This document shows, in pieces, positions 16,453 through 25,825 of a DNA stretch of 64,000 nucleotides. The notes under the pieces were generated by a model that saw only the letters and a program-made list of their open reading frames with translations, ran no database searches and had not been told where the DNA came from. Both the position numbers and the translations under genes were made by a program. Source of the DNA: Litchfieldia alkalitelluris (lineage in GTDB: Bacteria; Bacillota; Bacilli; Bacillales; Salisediminibacteriaceae); assembly GCF_002153425.1 (NCBI RefSeq), contig NZ_KZ119600.1:297276-361275 (forward strand), given 5' to 3'. How positions within the stretch are numbered: position 1 is the first letter of the stretch; each line of letters opens with the position of its first letter.

Positions 16453-17529
16453 ATGATATGTTGTGAGAATTGTTTTAGAGATATAGAAATAAAAGCAATT
16501 ATTAAAGGTATCCAAAATACAGGTGATTGCGAGATTTGTTTTAGTACAGACGTCAATATTTACAATACTAATGTAAATACTGAATTAGTGGATAGTTTTA
16601 ATGAATTGATAGAAGTATATACTCCGGTTGATAGTTTGCCAGATATATTTCCAAGAGAAAAATTAGTAATGCTTAAAGATGAGTTATTCGAAAAATGGAA
16701 TATATTTAATATTAATAAGGAAAAAATTTATATTGTTATTAAGAATATCTGTCATGAGAAATACGAAGAAACGCCTGAATATTTTGATTCGTCTATTGGT
16801 ATTCTGGATTTAGATAATACGGATTACCTAGAAGCTAACTCTCTTTTGAAGAACTATGAGTGGGAAGACTTTGTGGCTGAAATAAAAACAAATATAAGAT
16901 TCCATACCAATATAATTAATACAGAGATTTTAAATGAGTTTTGCGAGAGTGCAAAATGTTTCTATAAAAAGGGTAAAATTTTTTATAGAGGAAGACTTTC
17001 AACAAGAAAAGGCTTTTCGAAAGATGAAATGGGGCCTCCACCTGATGAGAAAGCTTCTGACGGAAGGGCAAATCCAGTAGGGGTGAGTTGTTTGTACTTA
17101 GCAAACGATGAAAAAACTACACTACATGAAATAAAAGCTGGACTATATGATTATGTTTCTATTGGTACTTTTGAATTGTTAGAAGATATAGAGTTGATTG
17201 ACTTTACAATAATTGACAAGGTGAGTCCTTTCCTTTCGAATAATTTAGATTTTAAACAGTATATTATTAATAAAAAACATTTAAGTAAAATAAGCCATAA
17301 TATAGCAAAACCCCTTAGAAGGAATGATAGCCCACTTGACTATTTACCAACACAATATATAGTAGATTTTATAAAGAGTAAAGGGCATAGTGGTATAAAG
17401 TATTCAAGTACAATGCGAAAAAATGGTTATAACATAGCTATATTTAATAAAGGTTTGTTTGAATGTAAAGAAGTTAGAGTCCATGATGTTGAAATGGTCA
17501 ATTACGAATCGAACCCTTTGGGAGGATAG
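16453..17529 (+). CDS. RES-domain protein with N-terminal zinc knuckle (HEPN/RES-type)
   Basis: This is a 358-residue protein. Two CxxC pairs (C4/C7 and C26/C29) open it, followed by a helical middle (residues 40-165) as in proteins annotated HEPN/RES N-terminal. A RES domain occupies residues 170-350: YRGR (R179), TLHEIKA (E226) and GIKYSSTM near the end supply the Arg-Glu-Ser set for which the fold is named. Characterised RES toxins degrade NAD+. It is the third gene of the sce7726-sce7725 operon, with no separate antitoxin gene of the Xre type. NAD+ depletion on phage sensing is a plausible output, but that is inference. Confidence 0.82.
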   Translation: MICCENCFRDIEIKAIIKGIQNTGDCEICFSTDVNIYNTNVNTELVDSFNELIEVYTPVDSLPDIFPREKLVMLKDELFEKWNIFNINKEKIYIVIKNICHEKYEETPEYFDSSIGILDLDNTDYLEANSLLKNYEWEDFVAEIKTNIRFHTNIINTEILNEFCESAKCFYKKGKIFYRGRLSTRKGFSKDEMGPPPDEKASDGRANPVGVSCLYLANDEKTTLHEIKAGLYDYVSIGTFELLEDIELIDFTIIDKVSPFLSNNLDFKQYIINKKHLSKISHNIAKPLRRNDSPLDYLPTQYIVDFIKSKGHSGIKYSSTMRKNGYNIAIFNKGLFECKEVRVHDVEMVNYESNPLGG

Positions 17530-17690
17530 ACTAAGATACTTATAGATAACATAGAGCTAAAGCAAAATAACTAGTTATGGGATTAGTTAATTGCTAGATT
17601 GTACTAAACACGCTAATGTAAAATAATAATAGCTCCTCATTAGTTATTAAAAACTAATTAGAAGCTTTTTGACAAATTGTTAACAAAATA

Positions 17691-17738
17691 AAAAAAGAAG
17701 CCTCCCAAATAACTATTGGGAGGCTTCTTTTTTCGTTT
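17691..17738. terminator. Bidirectional 18-bp terminator hairpin
   Basis: A perfect 18-bp inverted repeat (17691-17708 with 17716-17733) runs from AAAAAAGAAGCCTCCCAA to its complement, with A and T runs on either side. It closes the sce7726-sce7725-RES operon. The sequence from 17739 to 17943 holds only the upstream region of the next gene, whose ribosome site is GGAGGTG. Confidence 0.85.
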
Positions 17739-17943
17739 CTTGTCTAACATTGTGATAAACATTTTCTCGTGATTTGAACATTCACATTTATTATGGAGGA
17801 TTTTAACAAATTTTATCGAAGTGTGTTTATAGAAAAATCAAATAACAAAGTGTAATAAAAGAGTGTGGGTTAACCTGAAAAATAATCTCTGAATTCTTTA
17901 TATTGCAAAGAGGAAATGGTAGTAACTTTATTGGAGGTGTAAA

Positions 17944-20676
17944 ATGTCTACTAGTGGAACACTTTTACGAATAGACGCACAGATTCTTAATATAAACAAG
18001 GTTATTTGCCGACACATAGATAACCTTAGTACTTCGCCAAGAGGTGTAGTTTCGCAGGACATTCTGTCTCAATTGCGTAACTTTGTTGAGCATATAATGC
18101 TGAAGTTCTACGCCAATGGCCAAGACATAGATAACAACTATGATAATATCCGCACAGCAATTGACTTTGTAAGAACACAGGGTAATTTAAAAGTGCTGAG
18201 GCGATTTCATGACTATTTGCAAATCGTAGCATCACACTATACACTTGACGAGGAAAACTCCGAGCGGTTAATGCTAAAATATTACGAATACCTTTTGAAA
18301 ATCAAAAACCTTATGAATGACAGATTTTCCTTTGATGTTCTTGGGAACCTTGACAATTTTCCGCTGAACATGGATTCAAACTTACAGGAGTACTATGAGA
18401 AGATTGCTGCTAAGATAAAAGGCTATAATATGCAGAACGCTGGAAAATCTGAGAAATACTATATTCAAAAGGTAAAGCCATTCTTTGTCGGTCAACGGGT
18501 TTACTATGAGGTAACATTTACACCTGCTAATGATTATGCAAGCAAGTTTAACCGGGTTATCGCCTTTACAAGTTTGGAAATATCCGACAACTATGCGGTC
18601 AAGTTTACCTTTGCCCAAGACAGCATTGAAATCCTCGGCAAGACTATGCCTATCACTGTTATCGTAGGTTGGGAAGTTGCAATTCGAGATTGTGAGTTTC
18701 AAAATTTCACAAGTCTGATTAGAGGAACAACCGTTAAGACAGGATATGCCGAACAACAGGGAATCTCCCTATTTTTAACATCAACGGGATTTAATCTAAC
18801 AGAACTGGTTGATTTTCCCGATGCGGAATTTCAAAAAATTAAGCAGCAAGCGACACAACGATCCAAGGCGGTTGTGTTCTTCAATGATTTAGAGCATTGT
18901 CGTGCGATAATGAATACAAATGGCGCAGGCAAAAATCTGCTACGTTATTTACTTTACCATATGAATAACAAAATTATTAAGAACCAGCATCAAACCCTTG
19001 CAAACAATAATTTGTCCGGGCTTTATATGAAAAACGGTTGTATCCCGTTCGACAGTATGCCCTTTAATTCCTCGCCGTTAGGACATAACCCCAGACTGGT
19101 CGATTTGTTCGCTTGTATCAAAGCCGACGAACGGAAGCATGAAATACTTGCACGCTTGGTTAGGAACAACACCGAAATCAAAGGACAACTTTTTACGCCT
19201 GTTAAGGATATTGTTGGATTTGATGATATACCAGCACTCGTAAGAATCTACAACTCTACTTTATGGCACGGTCACCTTGAAAACAGTAAATTAGTGATTG
19301 AATCTGGTCAAATCTTCATTAATGGTTATAAAAACGATACACGGTTCATTATTAGCGAACTTGAGGATCTAGCAAAAAGCGGAGTCGAGAACTATTCAAA
19401 TTCGGTAGAGGCATGGTTGAGCGAACCTAATCATGGTGTTGACTGCGAAGAGAAAAAAAAGGCTTTAACTCAAATGTTTGAAAACTCAAAAGTGGCTCTG
19501 ATGTACGGATCGGCCGGAACGGGGAAATCTACGCTCATAAACCACATAGCACATTTCTTTGCCGATAAGAAAAAGCTGTTTTTAGCACAGACCAACCCTG
19601 CTGTAGATAATTTGAAAAGACGGGTGAAAGCTTCCAACTGCACATTTTCAACGGTTACAAAGTTTGTAAAAAGACAGAACATCATTACTGACTATGACTT
19701 GCTTATAATAGACGAGTGCAGTACGGTGAACAATCGTGATATGAAAGGTATTCTTACTAAAGCAACATATAAGTTGTTGGTTTTGGTAGGGGATTCATAT
19801 CAAATAGCATCTATCCGATTTGGTAACTGGTTTAGTGTGGCCCGTGCGTTTGTTCCCGAAACCTCGGTGTATGAGTTAACACGTCCGTATCGGAGCAACA
19901 ACGAGGGATTGCTTACTCTATGGGATAGAGTACGTAAGATGGACGATACCATTCTGGAACTCATTACACGGCAAGACTATTCCAACACGTTGGACGTTTC
20001 AATTTTTGCCTCTTCTGAAGCAGACGAAATAATTCTTTGTCTTAATTATGATGGGTTGTACGGAATCAATAACATTAATCGTTTTTTACAAGAGAGCAAT
20101 CCGAGCGTTCCAGTGTTGTGGGGAGTTCAGCAATATAAGGTCAACGATCCAATTTTATTTAATGAATCCGACCGCTTTGCGCCCCTGATTTACAACAATA
20201 TGAAGGGGCGGATAGTAGGGGTAGAAATTCTTGATAGTGAAAAGCTAACCGAACGCATACAGTTTGATATCGAATTGGATATGGTAATCAACGGCGTAGA
20301 TGCCTTCGGTCAGGAGTTTGAGTTATTGGACAATTTAGAAAGCGGTAACTCCGTAATACGTTTTTGTGTCAACAAACTTAAAAGTACTGATGAAGATGAT
20401 GACGGCTCTTCAAAATCAGTAGTTCCATTCCAAGTTGCATATGCCGTATCCATCCACAAGGCGCAAGGATTGGAGTATAACTCTGTAAAAATCGTCATAA
20501 CAGATGAGGTTGACGAACTTATAACACATAATATCTTCTACACGGCAATTACCCGTGCGAAAAATAAGCTCAAAATCTACTGGACACCTGAGGTCGAGAA
20601 AAAGGTGTTGAGTAACATAAAACCAAAAAACAACAATAAGGATATACAGTTGTTGAAGCGGGGTAACCAATTATGA
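17944..20676 (+). CDS. Large SF1 helicase/ATPase with apparent N-terminal HEPN domain
   Basis: This 910-residue protein starts at the ATG at 17944 after GGAGGTG. Residues 1-170 are helical and contain LSQLRNFVEHIMLKF, an R45-x4-H50 motif of the HEPN ribonuclease type. The C-terminal half is a superfamily 1 helicase: Walker A GSAGTGKS (522-529), Walker B IIDEC (D590, E591), VGDSYQI, ELTRPYRSN, VSIHKAQGLEYNS and FYTAITRAKNKL. The middle, residues 170-500, is unassigned. Base composition is clearly less AT-rich than the genes on either side, a sign of separate acquisition. AbiH follows 114 nt downstream. A helicase sensor driving an RNase is a recurrent defence architecture, but I know no named system with this exact make-up. 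The HEPN call rests on one motif. Confidence 0.72.
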   Translation: MSTSGTLLRIDAQILNINKVICRHIDNLSTSPRGVVSQDILSQLRNFVEHIMLKFYANGQDIDNNYDNIRTAIDFVRTQGNLKVLRRFHDYLQIVASHYTLDEENSERLMLKYYEYLLKIKNLMNDRFSFDVLGNLDNFPLNMDSNLQEYYEKIAAKIKGYNMQNAGKSEKYYIQKVKPFFVGQRVYYEVTFTPANDYASKFNRVIAFTSLEISDNYAVKFTFAQDSIEILGKTMPITVIVGWEVAIRDCEFQNFTSLIRGTTVKTGYAEQQGISLFLTSTGFNLTELVDFPDAEFQKIKQQATQRSKAVVFFNDLEHCRAIMNTNGAGKNLLRYLLYHMNNKIIKNQHQTLANNNLSGLYMKNGCIPFDSMPFNSSPLGHNPRLVDLFACIKADERKHEILARLVRNNTEIKGQLFTPVKDIVGFDDIPALVRIYNSTLWHGHLENSKLVIESGQIFINGYKNDTRFIISELEDLAKSGVENYSNSVEAWLSEPNHGVDCEEKKKALTQMFENSKVALMYGSAGTGKSTLINHIAHFFADKKKLFLAQTNPAVDNLKRRVKASNCTFSTVTKFVKRQNIITDYDLLIIDECSTVNNRDMKGILTKATYKLLVLVGDSYQIASIRFGNWFSVARAFVPETSVYELTRPYRSNNEGLLTLWDRVRKMDDTILELITRQDYSNTLDVSIFASSEADEIILCLNYDGLYGINNINRFLQESNPSVPVLWGVQQYKVNDPILFNESDRFAPLIYNNMKGRIVGVEILDSEKLTERIQFDIELDMVINGVDAFGQEFELLDNLESGNSVIRFCVNKLKSTDEDDDGSSKSVVPFQVAYAVSIHKAQGLEYNSVKIVITDEVDELITHNIFYTAITRAKNKLKIYWTPEVEKKVLSNIKPKNNNKDIQLLKRGNQL

Positions 20677-20789
20677 CCCCGGAGAACTAATTTGCATCTG
20701 CATTGAGCTGCCAGAACCGTCATATCATTTAACATACCCAAAATGTGCGGGATACTCATTAAGAAGAAACTAAAATGAGGGTGAATAAT

Positions 20790-21704
20790 ATGAAACTGTT
20801 TATAATAGGAAATGGATTTGATAGAGGTCACGGATTAGCAACAAATTATTGGGATTTTCGAACATACTTAGATAATACCAATCCCGAATTCCTGTATTCT
20901 TTTGAGCAACATTATTCCATTTATCCAGGAACGGATGTAGAGGCAAAGAAGAATTTATTATGGAATGAATTGGAAACAAATCTCGCTAACATTGATGAGG
21001 ATGACATTATTGATAACGCTATCGGTATGGATATGGGATTGGATGGTGGCGACATAGGTATATATGATACTTTGTATGCGCATTTCACTGACGAATATAA
21101 ATACATTAAGCAGTTAGCGTCGTATCTGGATCAGTGGGTGCGAACTATTGAAATCGGAGATGTACAAACTAAGACAAGCTTTATCAATAAAGCTAATGAT
21201 GCATTTTATATAACCTTCAACTATACGAATGTACTGGAAACAATTTATGGATTGAGTGAAGATAAAATATTACATATCCATGGCTCTATCCAGGAACACG
21301 ATGATGACCCTATATTAGGACATGGCAATGAAAAGAAAATTAATGATATTCAAAAAAAGCGTTATGAAGCAGAGAATCTATTTGCTGAAAAGGAAATGAG
21401 CATTTACAGGGTAGTACAAGATTATTATTTGCGCACTTATAAAGATATAAATACTTATATGCCTAGCCTAAGTGACTTGAAACGAAAAGAGATCGATGAA
21501 ATTATTGTCATTGGGCACTCTCTCGCTGGTGTAGACATCCCGTATTTCAAAAATATCGATAAGAGTACAATGCAAAAGGCCGAATGGAAAGTGTATTATT
21601 TCAGCGAAATCGAAAAGCAACGAATGTTGGATAGCTTGATTGACTGTGGAATAGTGTTCGAACGCATTGAAATGATACCTTCAAAAGAATTCTATAATTT
21701 GTAA
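20790..21704 (+). CDS. AbiH-family phage abortive infection protein
   Basis: The start is the ATG at 20790, six bases after GAGGGTG; a frame from 20775 lacks a ribosome site. The 304-residue protein opens MKLFIIGNGFDRGHGLATNY, the hallmark of AbiH. It continues YITFNYTNVLE, ILHIHGSI and LGHG, which recall the NAD-binding pattern of SIR2-like enzymes, and ends with a conserved IGHSLAGVDIPYF. Lactococcal AbiH blocks phage growth by an unresolved mechanism. It follows the HEPN-helicase gene in the same direction without a terminator, so the two may work together. Confidence 0.85.
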   Translation: MKLFIIGNGFDRGHGLATNYWDFRTYLDNTNPEFLYSFEQHYSIYPGTDVEAKKNLLWNELETNLANIDEDDIIDNAIGMDMGLDGGDIGIYDTLYAHFTDEYKYIKQLASYLDQWVRTIEIGDVQTKTSFINKANDAFYITFNYTNVLETIYGLSEDKILHIHGSIQEHDDDPILGHGNEKKINDIQKKRYEAENLFAEKEMSIYRVVQDYYLRTYKDINTYMPSLSDLKRKEIDEIIVIGHSLAGVDIPYFKNIDKSTMQKAEWKVYYFSEIEKQRMLDSLIDCGIVFERIEMIPSKEFYNL

Positions 21705-22092
21705 TGTATTTATTGCAATATGCAGCCTTAATTCTTGAGATAGTCTATGCTGGAGCTGGTAGCCGTGAAAGCAGCAGATTTGCAAAAGCATGTATGTTTT
21801 TTTAATAACTAAACCTATAATATTTTGCTGCTACTTCATGAGATTATAGCTAGGCAATATTTAAAGACACATGATGATTTTTGCTCAGGGATTAGTAATA
21901 AAATCGGCCAAGAACAAGAAAATTATTTTAATACGGTAAGTAAACTATTTTCTCCAATATTTAAACAATACTATCTAAATTGTTGGAATGTGACTTGATA
22001 AGTACTAAGAATGCTCACCCAGCATGTCTAGTGTTGCCACAAACATTCAACACATGTGGAGTGTTTGAAGCACAGTGAAAAAACTATTGCAT
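21705..22092. other. Non-coding right flank of the island
   Basis: I see no gene and no clear hairpin in these 388 bases. Short AT-rich frames here are not supported by ribosome sites. Confidence 0.4.
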
Positions 22093-22244
22093 TTGCTAAC
22101 ATTTTGCTAACGCAATCCAGTGAAAAACGGTTAAATCCCGTTTAAGATGTTACAGTAATATTTTTGTAAAACCTTGATATACCACACTTTACGCACACAG
22201 AGTTAAAGATATTACACACTCTCACCTTGGGGGCGGCATGATGT
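22093..22244 (+). repeat. 152-bp direct repeat, right copy (island boundary)
   Basis: This is the second copy of the repeat at 14025-14176, in the same orientation and of identical length, with about 19 differences by my count. Best-kept blocks are the tandem TGCTAAC units at its start and CACTCTCACCTT plus GGGGGCGGCATGATGT at its end. The two copies enclose exactly the defence-like genes. Confidence 0.7.
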
Positions 22245-22272
22245 AATTCATGCTCCACATTCTTGAAATTAT

Positions 22273-22318
22273 AGAAGCTTCTCATAAGTTAACTATACTT
22301 ATGAGAAGCTTCTTTTTT
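22273..22318. terminator. Bidirectional 17-bp terminator hairpin
   Basis: AGAAGCTTCTCATAAGT (22273-22289) pairs perfectly with its complement at 22297-22313, followed by six Ts. It is a member of the recurring AGAAGCTTCTC family. From 22319 to 22636 I find only a weak 69-codon frame (22402-22611) without a ribosome site. Confidence 0.8.
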
Positions 22319-22636
22319 AATTCTTATGTTATAGAAAGTGGGGGCACTTTAGTAATTTAGGTTAATAGGTTGATAAAGAAGTTGTCCATTAATGATTATT
22401 TTTGTTTAAGAGCAATTCGCAGGATGTTTTTTACTTTTTCTCTGGTGTCAAACAGTACCATCATCTTTTCCTCAATCATTACATATGTCAATACTCTGGA
22501 CAATCACCTTTCAATAAGATAAAAAATAGTATATGTTCTTATATTGAGACGTTAATTGATGACTACGTCAATATAAAAATATATGAAAATTATAGTATTA
22601 TATTAAGGTAGAATATAGCTTGATGATGGAGGTCTT

Positions 22637-23356
22637 ATGAAAAAATTAATAAAGAGTGGTATGGTTGTAATCATATTATTGATTGCTGTAAGTTATTTAT
22701 TAAATGAATTATCTCAATCAAGAACGTTTCAATTTTTTGGTGGTTTAGTAACTAGTATAGAAACAAACGAAAAAGTAGTAGCCTTAACCTTTGACGATGG
22801 ACCTGGGGTAAATACACATGAAATATTAGATACTTTAAGAAGACATGACGTGAAAGGGACATTCTATTTAACAGGTTATGAAATTGAAAATGCCTTTGAT
22901 GATGCGAGTAAAATTGTGCAAGAAGGTCACGAAATAGGAAATCACTCCTATTCCCATCAAAGAATGGTTTTTAAATCTCCCTCCTTTATTAAAGATGAAA
23001 TAGATAAAACGGATGAGTTAATACGACAGATTGGTTATGAGGGGGAAATCACTTTTCGTCCACCTTACGGAAGAAGGTTAGTATTGTTACCTTATTATCT
23101 ATCGAAGCAAGATAGGAAAACGATTTATATGAATATAGAGCCTGAATCATATCCTGAAATTGCTGGTGATGCAACTAAAATTGAAAACCATGTTGTAGAA
23201 AATATAGAGCCTGGTTCAATCATTTTATTGCATGTTATGTATGAAAGTAGAAGAGAATCACTCAATTCAGTAGAAGGTATTATTAACTCGTTAAAAGAAG
23301 AAGGATATAAGTTTGTTACAATCTCGGAACTTCTACAGTATGAAATTGAAGAATGA
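22637..23356 (+). CDS. Polysaccharide deacetylase (CE4/NodB family)
   Basis: This 239-residue protein has an N-terminal membrane segment (residues 7-25, IKSGMVVIILLIAVSYLL) that acts as signal or anchor. The NodB domain follows: LTFDDGPG (catalytic Asp and metal-binding Asp), HEIGNHSYSHQRM (metal-binding His pair), FRPPYGRR and IILLHVMY. These enzymes remove acetyl groups from peptidoglycan or other N-acetylglucosamine polymers outside the membrane. The ribosome site GGAGGTC lies just before the ATG. A terminator follows at 23411, so the gene is monocistronic. Confidence 0.88.
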   Translation: MKKLIKSGMVVIILLIAVSYLLNELSQSRTFQFFGGLVTSIETNEKVVALTFDDGPGVNTHEILDTLRRHDVKGTFYLTGYEIENAFDDASKIVQEGHEIGNHSYSHQRMVFKSPSFIKDEIDKTDELIRQIGYEGEITFRPPYGRRLVLLPYYLSKQDRKTIYMNIEPESYPEIAGDATKIENHVVENIEPGSIILLHVMYESRRESLNSVEGIINSLKEEGYKFVTISELLQYEIEE

Positions 23357-23410
23357 TATAGGGAAATTATTTTTAGATGGGTGAGTTTTCAGTATAAGTA
23401 GTAATTCAAA

Positions 23411-23442
23411 AAGAGCAACGCATTCTTACCAGCGTTGCTCTT
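23411..23442. terminator. Bidirectional terminator hairpin
   Basis: AAGAGCAACGC (23411-23421) pairs with GCGTTGCTCTT (23432-23442). It closes the deacetylase gene. Confidence 0.75.
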
Positions 23443-23578
23443 CATAGCTTATGGCGCCATATATGAAGTTAACTAATTCTTTGTCACACTCAAAGGGTGT
23501 CTATTTATCAGGTAATTCCAATTAGTCAATCAGATGAAAAGTGTTGTGGTATTATTTTCCTTGAAGGGGTTGGAATAA

Positions 23579-24538
23579 ATGAAAACTGATAAATTATTGA
23601 AAACAGTTATTGATGTAGTTGGCTTTCCTTTTACATTAACAAATATGTACTTTAATAAAAAAAGAAAAATAAGAGAAATTGGTCTTAAATTAGAAGTCAA
23701 TGACAAATATGTTCATACAATTATTTCTGGAGAAAAAGACGCGGAATATACTGTTATATTAGACGCTGGATTAAGTTGTTGTTCTTTAGATTGGCACTAT
23801 ATCCAACCACAAGTATCCCAATTTGCAAGAGTTATTTCCTTCGATAGAGCAGGATATGGATGGAGTTCTGCATACAATGAACCATATACAAGCCTAGATG
23901 TTGTAAATGATCTTATAAATATTATTAAAGGATTACAAATCAAACCACCATATATTTTAGTAGGACATTCTTTTGGTTCATTAAATATGAGGCTGTTTGC
24001 TAGTATGTATCCTGAATATGTTGCTTCATTGATTCTTATTGATCCAGTTCATGAAAAAAGATACCTTAGCAATGAGTGGGATTCTAGTCGTAAAAAGTCA
24101 CATAAAAGAGCGCTTAATGTGTTTAGATTTGGTTTTCTTACTTCAGGTATAGGTCTTCCAAAATTGTTAAAGCAGTCTGTCGGAAGAAAATTTCTGCCTG
24201 AACCCTTTCAAAAATATGCTGATTATGTAGGTTATCAACCTAAATCTTATGAAGCAGTATACAATGAGTTTTTATTTAGTGAAAAATCTGCTTTGCAGCT
24301 CATGAACTCCCAACCACTAAATGCAACCCTTCCTGTAACCATTTTATCCTCTAATAATTCCGATCCTACTTGGGTTGAACATCAAACTTTACTTGATAAC
24401 TTAACAGAAAACACAATACAAATAAAAACAAACAACCAGCATTCTATACACTTAGAGAATCCTGATGTAGTGATAGATGCGATAAAAGAGGCAGTCAATC
24501 AAGCAAATACAAAAACGCCTTCCTCAACAGAGGGATAG
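23579..24538 (+). CDS. Alpha/beta-hydrolase
   Basis: This 319-residue protein starts at the ATG at 23579, behind GAAGGGGTTGG. It has the nucleophile elbow VGHSFGSLN, the oxyanion region VILDAGLSCCSLDW, an LILIDPVHE stretch, and a catalytic histidine in NNQHSIHLENPDVV near the C-terminus. The first 30 residues include a hydrophobic stretch that may anchor it to the membrane. The substrate is unknown; relatives are annotated as haloperoxidase- or esterase-like hydrolases. It stands alone, followed by a hairpin terminator. Confidence 0.82.
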   Translation: MKTDKLLKTVIDVVGFPFTLTNMYFNKKRKIREIGLKLEVNDKYVHTIISGEKDAEYTVILDAGLSCCSLDWHYIQPQVSQFARVISFDRAGYGWSSAYNEPYTSLDVVNDLINIIKGLQIKPPYILVGHSFGSLNMRLFASMYPEYVASLILIDPVHEKRYLSNEWDSSRKKSHKRALNVFRFGFLTSGIGLPKLLKQSVGRKFLPEPFQKYADYVGYQPKSYEAVYNEFLFSEKSALQLMNSQPLNATLPVTILSSNNSDPTWVEHQTLLDNLTENTIQIKTNNQHSIHLENPDVVIDAIKEAVNQANTKTPSSTEG

Positions 24539-24559
24539 ATAATGATTACGTAAATAGAA

Positions 24560-24604
24560 GAAGTTTCTCTTTAGTTGAAAAAACTTAATGAGAAGCTTCT
24601 TTTA
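24560..24604 (+). terminator. Terminator hairpin of the GAAGCTTCTC family
   Basis: GAAGTTTCTC (24560-24569) pairs with GAGAAGCTTC (24590-24599) with one G-U pair, followed by a T run. It ends the hydrolase transcript. Confidence 0.65.
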
Positions 24605-24760
24605 TTTTTCATGGCTGCTAGCATTTCATACCAAAAGATTAATTTTATATTTAATAAATAGTTAATAAGTAGTTAATTGTTAATTAAGAAGTCTTCATTA
24701 TGATATTCCTGTGCCATTCAAGAGAATGATGTGGTGAGTATGAAATGAGGAGGAAAAAAC

Positions 24761-25825
24761 ATGTTTTTAGCATGGAAAGAATTTAGTAGAAATAAGTTAC
24801 GTTATACCTTACTTAGTTTGATTATGATTGCAGTATTATTTTTAGTGTTTTTTATTACAGCTTTATCAAATGGGTTAGGTTATGCAGATAGTGCAGCGAT
24901 TAGTAATTTAAATGCGGAATATGTCATTCTAAGCGAGGAAGCAGAAGGGGTAATGATCAAATCAGAATTAAATAACAAAAATCTTGATGAAGTTTTTGAA
25001 TTACTTGGTAATGAGTATTCTCCTTTTGCAATAACAATATCTGCATTAGAAAGGAAGAATGAACGGAGTGTAGACATTGTTTACTTTACAGTGAATACGA
25101 GCAGGTACGGTGATGTAGAGATTACAGAGGGAAAGAATTTAAGTGAATTGGAAGAGAATGAAGTAGTTGTCGATGAGAGCATAAAGGGATTTGGTTTTGA
25201 ATTAAATGATACAATTCTCGATTCTAGAACAGATATAGAAATGGTCATTGCTGGTTTTACAAAGGATCATGTATATTCACATATGCCAGTAATTTTCACG
25301 GATGAATCAATTGGTTTTCAAGCTGTATATCGAATGGAAGATACGTATAATGCTGTTCTTTATAACGGGGAGATGGTCGAACTTGACCAGTATGAAGTAC
25401 AAACACTTGATGAAACGATAAAAACAATACCTGGATACTCTGAAACACAAGGATCCTTCACAATGATGAAAGTGTTTCTAGTTGTTATTTCTGTATTTGT
25501 TTCGAGTGTTTTCTTCTATGTTATTACACTACAAAAGACTCACCAATTTGGAATTTTAAAAGCAATAGGAGCGAATACATGGTTTATTACGAAATCTATA
25601 TTAATACAAGTAAGTTTCATAACATTAATAGGTTTAATATTTAGTAATCTTGCTTTCTATGGAATTGTACAAGTTATGCCAGAGGAAATGCCAATTATTT
25701 TATCTTGGAATCTAATTCTAGGAACAGGAATTTTGTTTCTATGCTTAAATACAATAGGCGCTTTACTTTCTATAAGGAAAGTGACGAAAATTGATGCATT
25801 AGAAGCGATGGGGAGGGCGGAATAA
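24761..25825 (+). CDS. ABC transporter permease (FtsX/MacB type)
   Basis: This 354-residue permease has one membrane segment at residues 15-36, a large extracytoplasmic domain (about 40-225) and three C-terminal segments, the four-helix FtsX/MacB plan. LGILKAIGAN-type sequence (FGILKAIGANTWFI) marks the coupling loop. The gene starts after GGAGG and its stop overlaps the ATPase start at one base (TAATG). Transporters of this type move lipids, peptides or antibiotics out of the membrane rather than across it. The adjoining kinase and regulator suggest envelope-stress control. Confidence 0.87.
   Translation: MFLAWKEFSRNKLRYTLLSLIMIAVLFLVFFITALSNGLGYADSAAISNLNAEYVILSEEAEGVMIKSELNNKNLDEVFELLGNEYSPFAITISALERKNERSVDIVYFTVNTSRYGDVEITEGKNLSELEENEVVVDESIKGFGFELNDTILDSRTDIEMVIAGFTKDHVYSHMPVIFTDESIGFQAVYRMEDTYNAVLYNGEMVELDQYEVQTLDETIKTIPGYSETQGSFTMMKVFLVVISVFVSSVFFYVITLQKTHQFGILKAIGANTWFITKSILIQVSFITLIGLIFSNLAFYGIVQVMPEEMPIILSWNLILGTGILFLCLNTIGALLSIRKVTKIDALEAMGRAE

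Noticed and set aside
22402-22611. A 69-codon frame before the deacetylase.
   Set aside because: There is no ribosome site, the residue composition is odd and no motif is present; chance frame in AT-rich DNA.
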